A stretch of DNA of 11,368 bases from Betaproteobacteria bacterium. Its GTDB lineage: Bacteria; Pseudomonadota; Gammaproteobacteria; Burkholderiales; Gallionellaceae. This document shows, piece by piece, positions 6,997 through 11,368 of this stretch (position 1 is its first letter; each line of letters starts with the position of its first letter). Position numbers and translations under genes: made by a program. Where the stretch lies: NCBI GenBank assembly GCA_028871775.1, contig JAGWMH010000035.1, positions 1 through 11,368 on the forward strand, given 5' to 3'. A model generated the notes under the pieces. It saw nothing but the letters and a program-made list of their open reading frames with translations. It ran no database searches and was not told the DNA's origin.

Positions 6997-8618
6997 CTTG
7001 CGTTCTCCTGCTGTATCGGTTTAATGGAACCCTCAATAACCCGCGCACCGAGTTGCGCCTGCACCTCGCGCACGAACGGGTCCTGCGCAATCGCTGCCTC
7101 CGCCTGCTGCTGGCGCAGCTGTTTCTCGGTCTGCTCGACAGCGGCAGGCGTGGCCGCACTGGCCGCACCCAGCGTGATAGCCAGCTTCACCGGCTGGGCG
7201 AAATAATCGGCAAGCGCCGTCTGCAATTTGTCCTGCGCCATCTTGTTGGTCAGCATGTGTTTGTGCTGCGGCGCCAGATTCAACACCAGCCGCCCGTCGG
7301 CAAAACTTTCCAGCGCGCAGTGCTTGGCCAGCTCGCGCGCCGAACCCTGCACACTCAACTGCGCCAGCAACACGCCCCAGTCTAGCGCGGCAGCCGTTAC
7401 CGGTTTGGCCGGCTGGGCAACCGCCTGCGCCGGATTCGGCTGCGGTGGCGGCGCGGGCACTGCGGCAGCAGGAAGCGCCGCCGGTGCGGGCCGCCCATGC
7501 ACGGCATGCTTTTCAGCCACAGCCTGCGCGTCCGCCGGCATGAAGGCCAGCATGCGCAGCAGCGTCATGGTGAAACCGGCGTACTCGTCGGGCGCAAGGT
7601 CTATCTCGTTGCGCCCGTGGACGGCGATCTGGTAGAACAACTGCAACTCTTCGGCGCCGAAATTCTGCGCCAGCTCCAGCAGGCGCGCGCGCTCCGGCTC
7701 ATCTTCCGCGATGGCCTGCGGCACGGTCTGCGCCAGCGCGATGCGGTGCAACAGGGTCGCCAGGTCCTGCAAGGCGGCATCGAACGCCAGACTGCGCATC
7801 ACCATGTCATCGGCGATGCGCAGCAATTCTACTCCGTCGCGCGCAAACAAGGCCTGCAGCAGGCCGTACAAATAACTCCGGTCGATCGCGCCCAGCATGT
7901 TGCGCACCGTCGCCTCATCCACTCGTGCATCGGAATAGACGATGGCCTGATCGAGCAGGCTCAGCGCATCGCGCATGCTGCCCTGTGCCGCGCGCGCCAG
8001 CAGCGCCAGCGCACCCGCCTCAAACGGGATGTTTTCCTGCCCCAGCACATACTGCAAGTGCGTGAGGATCAGCGCGGGCGGCAACTGTTTCAAATTGAAC
8101 TGCAGGCAGCGCGACAGCACGGTGACCGGAATTTTCTGCGGATCGGTGGTGGCGAGAATGAACTTGACGTGCGCGGGCGGCTCTTCTAGCGTCTTCAGCA
8201 TGGCGTTGAACGCCGACTTCGACAGCATGTGCACTTCGTCGATGATGTACACCTTGAAACGCCCATTGGTCGGCGCATACAGCGCGCTTTCCAGCAGCTC
8301 GCGCATGTTGTCCACCTGGGTGTTGGAAGCCGCGTCCAGTTCGATCAGGTCGATGAAACGCCCGCTGTCGATCTCCGTGCAGGCGCTGCACACGCCGCAC
8401 GGCGTGGCGGTGATGCCGGTTGCGCAATTCAGGGATTTGGCAAAGATGCGCGCGATAGTGGTCTTGCCCACCCCGCGCGTGCCGGTGAACAGGTAGGCAT
8501 GATGCAAACGGTTCTGCGCCAGTGCATTGCTCAATGCCTGCACGACATGCTCCTGCCCCGCCAGTTGCGCGAAGGTCCTGGGCCGCCATTTGCGCGCTAG
8601 AACAGAGGTCGCCGACAA
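6993..8618 (-). CDS. dnaX: DNA polymerase III subunit tau (clamp loader)
   Basis: A 541-residue clamp-loader ATPase subunit, about 100 residues shorter than E. coli tau. Motifs: [11 protein letters not shown] near the N-terminus, Walker A GTRGVGKT (46-53), zinc Cys65, 74, 77 and 80, Walker B with Asp127-Glu128 (IIDEVHML), SRC 169-171, and sensor-2 GSMRDALS (213-220). A Pro/Ala linker (about 375-410) leads to a short C-terminal region that should contact the polymerase and helicase. I accept the TTG start at 8618: homologues start 5-6 residues before VLARKWRP, and an in-frame stop (the pagL TAG) lies 12 bases upstream with no ATG or GTG between. No Shine-Dalgarno is evident. No A-AAA-AAG slippery heptamer is present, so an E. 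coli-style frameshifted gamma form is not predicted. Confidence 0.96.
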   Translation of the reverse strand: MSATSVLARKWRPRTFAQLAGQEHVVQALSNALAQNRLHHAYLFTGTRGVGKTTIARIFAKSLNCATGITATPCGVCSACTEIDSGRFIDLIELDAASNTQVDNMRELLESALYAPTNGRFKVYIIDEVHMLSKSAFNAMLKTLEEPPAHVKFILATTDPQKIPVTVLSRCLQFNLKQLPPALILTHLQYVLGQENIPFEAGALALLARAAQGSMRDALSLLDQAIVYSDARVDEATVRNMLGAIDRSYLYGLLQALFARDGVELLRIADDMVMRSLAFDAALQDLATLLHRIALAQTVPQAIAEDEPERARLLELAQNFGAEELQLFYQIAVHGRNEIDLAPDEYAGFTMTLLRMLAFMPADAQAVAEKHAVHGRPAPAALPAAAVPAPPPQPNPAQAVAQPAKPVTAAALDWGVLLAQLSVQGSARELAKHCALESFADGRLVLNLAPQHKHMLTNKMAQDKLQTALADYFAQPVKLAITLGAASAATPAAVEQTEKQLRQQQAEAAIAQDPFVREVQAQLGARVIEGSIKPIQQENAR

Positions 8619-8630
8619 GGTTGAGCCACG

Positions 8631-9161
8631 CTAGAAATAATAGTCGAGGTGAATCTGGTTGAAGTTGATGCCATGGTTCGGCTCCTTGATGCTGCCGTTG
8701 GACAGGTGCTGGTAGCGGTAACCCAGGTCAAACTGGCGCCGGTCGCCGAGGCGCACGCCAAAACCGACGTGGTCGCCGAACTGGAAGGAACTGCCGAACT
8801 TGCGGTTGGCATAGATGAAGGCCGGGCTGATCAGGTGAAAGCCGATTGCCCCCTCCACATACGGCGCCATACCGGAAGGATTCTTCTGCTCAAAGCGGAA
8901 CACCGGGGTAATGCCGACATCGGTGACGGTCTGGTTATTGCCCACACTGCTCTTGCCGCGCCACTGGCCCAGTGACGCATCCCAGAAGCCGGTGATGTGC
9001 CAGTCTCCGTCGTTCAGCCAGCTCTTGTCCCAGTTCCACAGCGCTCCCACTCGCACCATGTCGGCCGAGTTGCCCTTGCCGTACTCGATGGAAACACCAT
9101 CCACGGCATACGCCTGGCCCATGGCCATGGTGGAGAACATCAGTGCAGACAGTTTCTTCAT
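8631..9161 (-). CDS. pagL: PagL-like lipid A 3-O-deacylase (acyloxyacyl hydrolase), outer membrane
   Basis: A 176-residue precursor from ATG 9161. A signal peptide (MKKLSALMFSTMAMGQAYA, cut after residue 19) precedes a beta-barrel-like domain ending in aromatic Phe, as expected for outer-membrane insertion. The motif YRYQHLSNGSIKEPNHGINF near the end matches the PagL family, whose active site is a Ser-His-Glu triad: His152 and Ser154 of HLSN are present. The position equal to Pseudomonas PagL Glu140 appears to be Asn166. PagL removes the 3-position acyl chain from lipid A. AGGGAG lies 5 bases before the second ATG of an ATGATG pair (2 before the first), so I take the second. The frame continues upstream to 9257, but that part overlaps the SRP RNA and is not coding. 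The stop is 12 bases before dnaX. Confidence 0.85.
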   Translation of the reverse strand: MKKLSALMFSTMAMGQAYAVDGVSIEYGKGNSADMVRVGALWNWDKSWLNDGDWHITGFWDASLGQWRGKSSVGNNQTVTDVGITPVFRFEQKNPSGMAPYVEGAIGFHLISPAFIYANRKFGSSFQFGDHVGFGVRLGDRRQFDLGYRYQHLSNGSIKEPNHGINFNQIHLDYYF

Positions 9162-9166
9162 CATCG

Positions 9167-9172
9167 CTCCCT
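9167..9172 (-). promoter_or_regulatory. Ribosome site that fixes the pagL start
   Basis: AGGGAG on the minus strand stands 5 bases from ATG 9161 and only 2 from ATG 9164. It lies just after the SRP RNA 3' end, so translation must begin here and not within the RNA gene. Confidence 0.65.
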
Positions 9173-9180
9173 GGCGCTCG

Positions 9181-9200
9181 AAAAGGAGGCGAGCCTTGCC
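9181..9200 (-). terminator. Possible 3' end/terminator of ffs
   Basis: The closing 3' strand of the SRP RNA terminal helix is followed within 3 bases by four T residues (9184-9181, minus strand). The terminal helix plus U4 could act as a weak terminator, allowing readthrough into pagL. Confidence 0.35.
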
Positions 9201-9283
9201 CCCGGCACTTGCAGAAAATAGCTGTGGCTGCTTCCTTCCGGACCTGACCAGGTTCACTACACCACAATGCGGGGAGGCCCGCC
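9188..9283 (-). ncRNA. ffs: Small bacterial SRP RNA (4.5S RNA)
   Basis: A 96-base RNA of the size and shape of E. coli 4.5S RNA, the RNA part of the signal recognition particle that binds Ffh and delivers nascent membrane proteins. The minus strand carries the conserved apical hairpin GGTCAGGTCCGGAAGGAAGC followed by AGCC, with a GGAA tetraloop at 9236-9239. Ends pair: GGCGGGCCT (9283-9275) with AGGCTCGCC (9196-9188) through nine pairs including one G-U, continued by CCCCGCA against the inner TGCCGGGGG. Exact ends are inferred from this helix and may be off by a few bases. It stands upstream of pagL and dnaX; ffs next to dnaX is a familiar proteobacterial arrangement. Confidence 0.96.
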
Positions 9284-9461
9284 AAATCGTTCAAGCGGCT
9301 CAATAACCTGCTTTGCACCGCCTTGTCCCGACGATGCTCGCTACGGTTCCTGAACCGCTTCTTAAAATTACTTGGTTACAACATCAACCGACCCGACATG
9401 ATAGTTGAATCAGCCGGCAAAATCCACGCCCCTGTCAGAAGCGGAGTGAGCGCTAAAGGTT
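9284..9461. other. Intergenic region between mgtA and ffs
   Basis: It holds no credible gene. It should contain the ffs promoter on the minus strand, but I find no convincing sigma-70 pair. A small palindrome cggttcctgaaccg lies at 9344-9357. No intrinsic terminator with a U tract is seen after mgtA. Confidence 0.5.
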
Positions 9462-11368
9462 TTATTGCACCGGGAAATGACGGTAGAAAAACCTCTTGGC
9501 AAACTCCACCGCCACAAGATAGCACAATACCATCGCCGACAATATCAGGAAGAACAGCGGCGGCGGGGCAACGAAGCCGAGATGCGTGGCAAGCGGCGTG
9601 AAAGGCAACGCCGCGGCCAGCAGGACGACCAGCAGCGAAGTGATGGTCAGCGCAATGCTGGGCCGGCTCTTTAACGGGTTGCCGCGGGTGCGAATGACGA
9701 AAATCACCAGCACCTGGGTTGCGATGGATTCGATGAACCAGCCGGTGTGGAACAGCGCCTCACCTGCGCTGAAGACTTTCAGCAGGATGAAGAACATCAG
9801 GAAATCGAATATTGAACTGACCGGCCCGACCGCCCACATGAAGTTGCGGATGAAGGTGGTGTCCCAGTGCCGGGGATGGGCAAGATATTTGTTGTCCACG
9901 TTATCCATGGGGATCGGCAGTTCCGAGACGTCGTAAAGCAGGTTGTTGAGCAGAATCTGTGTCGGCAGCATCGGCAGGAAGGGAAGAAACAGCGTCGCCC
10001 CGGCCATGCTGAACATGTTGCCGAAATTGGAGCTGGTCCCCATCATGATGTACTTCATGATGTTAGCGAAGGTGCGGCGCCCCTCCAGCACGCCTGCGTG
10101 CAGCACGCCCAGATCCTGGCGCAGCATAATCATGTCGGCCGCCGCTTTGGCCACGTCCACGGCGCCATCCACCGAGATGCCGACATCTGCCGAATGCAGC
10201 GAAGGCGCATCGTTGATGCCGTCGCCGAGGTAGCCGACCGTGTGCCCCTGTGCTTTCAGCGACAGGATGATGCGGTTCTTCTGCGCCGGCGTGACACGAC
10301 AGAGCAGGTTGGCCTCACGCACCCGGACCGCCAGGGTGGGATCGTCCATCTGCTGGATTTCGCTGCCGTTCAGCACGCCCGTGACCGGCATCCCCAGTTG
10401 GTTGCACACGTGCCGGGTGACCAGCTCGCTGTCGCCGGTGACGATCTTGATGTCGATGCTGCTCGCCGCCAGCGCCTTGAGCGCGTGCGCCGCGCTCGTC
10501 TTCGGCGGATCGAGAAAGGCGGCGAAACCGGCGAAGATGAGCTCGGTTTCGTCATCGACCACGGCATGCGGATGATCCAGCGCCACCGGCCGCCACGCGA
10601 TGCCGAGCACCTTGAAACCTTCACGGCCGAGGCTGTCGTGCAAGGCCTGGATGGATGTCAGCGCCTTCTCGTCCAGCGGCTGCACGTCCTGCGTTTCACC
10701 GACAACATATTGCGTGGACAGCCTGAGGATATCCTCGGGCGAGCCCTTGACCACCAGCAGCCGTTTTCCGCTTTGATCCAGCAATACAGATACGCGCCGC
10801 CGCTCGAAGTCGAACGGCACCTCGTCAATCTTGCGCCAGCCGCTTGCATCGATCTCCTCGTGCCTGAGGATCGCATCATCCAGCGGGCTCTTCAGGCCGG
10901 TCTCGAAATAGCTGTTGAGGTAAGCCAGATGCAGCACCTGCGCGCTGTCCTTCCCCTGCGCATCGAGGTGGCGCTCCAGCTGAATGCGCCCCTCGGTGAG
11001 CGTGCCGGTCTTGTCGGTGCACAGCACATCCATGCTGCCCAGATTGTGGATGGCGGCAAGCTGCTTCACGATCACCTGCTTCTTCGCCATGCGCAGGGCG
11101 CCGCGCGACAGCGTCACCGTGATCACCATCGGCAACAGCTCGGGGGTGAGGCCGACGGCGAGCGCGATGGCGAACAGGAATGACTCGAGGAACGGACGGT
11201 GAAAGAACGCGTTGATCAGGAACACGAACAGCACCAGCAGAATGGTCAGGCGCATGATCAGCATGCCAAAGCTCTGGGTGCCCCGCTCGAAAGCAGTGGG
11301 CGGCGCCTTGGCCACCAGAGAGTCGGCGATATTGCCCACCGCCGTGTCGGCTCCGGTGCGGCAGACCA
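9462..11368 (-). CDS. mgtA: Magnesium-translocating P-type ATPase, C-terminal two thirds
   Basis: The frame is open to the window edge; about 635 residues are visible of the roughly 900 typical of MgtA/MgtB. It begins at the end of the actuator domain (VCRTGADTAVGNIADSL). Membrane helices follow with the ion-binding GLTPELLPM, then the phosphorylation motif CTDKTGTLT (Asp about residue 118 of the visible part), the nucleotide-binding domain, VTGDS, and GDGINDAPSLHSADVGISVD. The membrane region GTSSNFGNMFSMAGA, then LPTQILLNNLLYDVSELPIPMD, is characteristic of the MgtA/B subgroup (P3B). It imports Mg2+ across the inner membrane at the cost of ATP. Any GTG at 11339 is internal, not a start. Its leader, where Mg2+ control would sit, is outside the window. 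No neighbouring gene appears functionally linked. Confidence 0.95.
   Translation of the reverse strand, partial: VCRTGADTAVGNIADSLVAKAPPTAFERGTQSFGMLIMRLTILLVLFVFLINAFFHRPFLESFLFAIALAVGLTPELLPMVITVTLSRGALRMAKKQVIVKQLAAIHNLGSMDVLCTDKTGTLTEGRIQLERHLDAQGKDSAQVLHLAYLNSYFETGLKSPLDDAILRHEEIDASGWRKIDEVPFDFERRRVSVLLDQSGKRLLVVKGSPEDILRLSTQYVVGETQDVQPLDEKALTSIQALHDSLGREGFKVLGIAWRPVALDHPHAVVDDETELIFAGFAAFLDPPKTSAAHALKALAASSIDIKIVTGDSELVTRHVCNQLGMPVTGVLNGSEIQQMDDPTLAVRVREANLLCRVTPAQKNRIILSLKAQGHTVGYLGDGINDAPSLHSADVGISVDGAVDVAKAAADMIMLRQDLGVLHAGVLEGRRTFANIMKYIMMGTSSNFGNMFSMAGATLFLPFLPMLPTQILLNNLLYDVSELPIPMDNVDNKYLAHPRHWDTTFIRNFMWAVGPVSSIFDFLMFFILLKVFSAGEALFHTGWFIESIATQVLVIFVIRTRGNPLKSRPSIALTITSLLVVLLAAALPFTPLATHLGFVAPPPLFFLILSAMVLCYLVAVEFAKRFFYRHFPVQ

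Noticed and set aside
6993..8618. Programmed -1 frameshift in dnaX giving a gamma subunit
   Set aside because: I looked for an A-AAA-AAG heptamer in the minus strand of dnaX and found none; the longest A run in the linker region is four.
9162..9257. N-terminal extension of the pagL frame beginning MNLVRSGRKQPQ
   Set aside because: It is a translation of the conserved SRP RNA hairpin; the signal peptide and ribosome site place the real start at 9161.
9867..11183. A 438-codon plus-strand frame opposite mgtA
   Set aside because: The minus strand encodes all P-type ATPase motifs through the same region; the plus frame has no recognisable feature.

Overview
The window reads as a chromosomal piece of a Gram-negative betaproteobacterium. 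The ffs, dnaX, ybaB, recR order, the PagL-type outer-membrane enzyme and the lipoprotein and kinase types resemble Gallionellaceae/Nitrosomonadales genomes; this placement is inference from recognised families, not from a search. Every gene I accept lies on the minus strand, so transcription runs from high to low coordinates. The plus-strand open frames are shadows.

Right part (11368 to about 6000, in transcription order): the 3' two thirds of a magnesium-transporting P-type ATPase (mgtA, start outside the window); a 178-base gap; the small bacterial SRP RNA (ffs); a PagL-like lipid A deacylase with signal peptide; dnaX with a TTG start; ybaB overlapping dnaX by ATGA; a gap holding a CACAGAG-type inverted repeat; recR; and rluB, which overlaps recR by GTGA. 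This is a housekeeping block for DNA replication, recombination and RNA modification, with pagL as an unusual insert between ffs and dnaX.

Left part (4971 to 1): a compact signalling block. A class III nucleotide cyclase homologue with a transmembrane helix, a long Pro/Ala linker and a periplasmic PEGA-like domain is followed by a TPR-like lipoprotein, a Ser/Thr protein kinase anchored by a C-terminal helix, and a small YgfX/CptA-like two-helix membrane protein. After a likely promoter come a 148-residue protein made of 36-residue coiled-coil repeats and the N-terminal 356 residues of a tandem-GAF protein carrying the NKFDE-type signature of cyclic-nucleotide-binding GAF domains.

The most interesting hypothesis is that the left block is one envelope-linked signalling system: a possible nucleotide-producing membrane protein, a kinase and a lipoprotein, next to a possible cyclic-nucleotide receptor and a repeat coiled-coil protein. 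The cyclase homologue keeps its metal and transition-state residues but has unusual residues where the purine is normally read, so its product, if any, is open.
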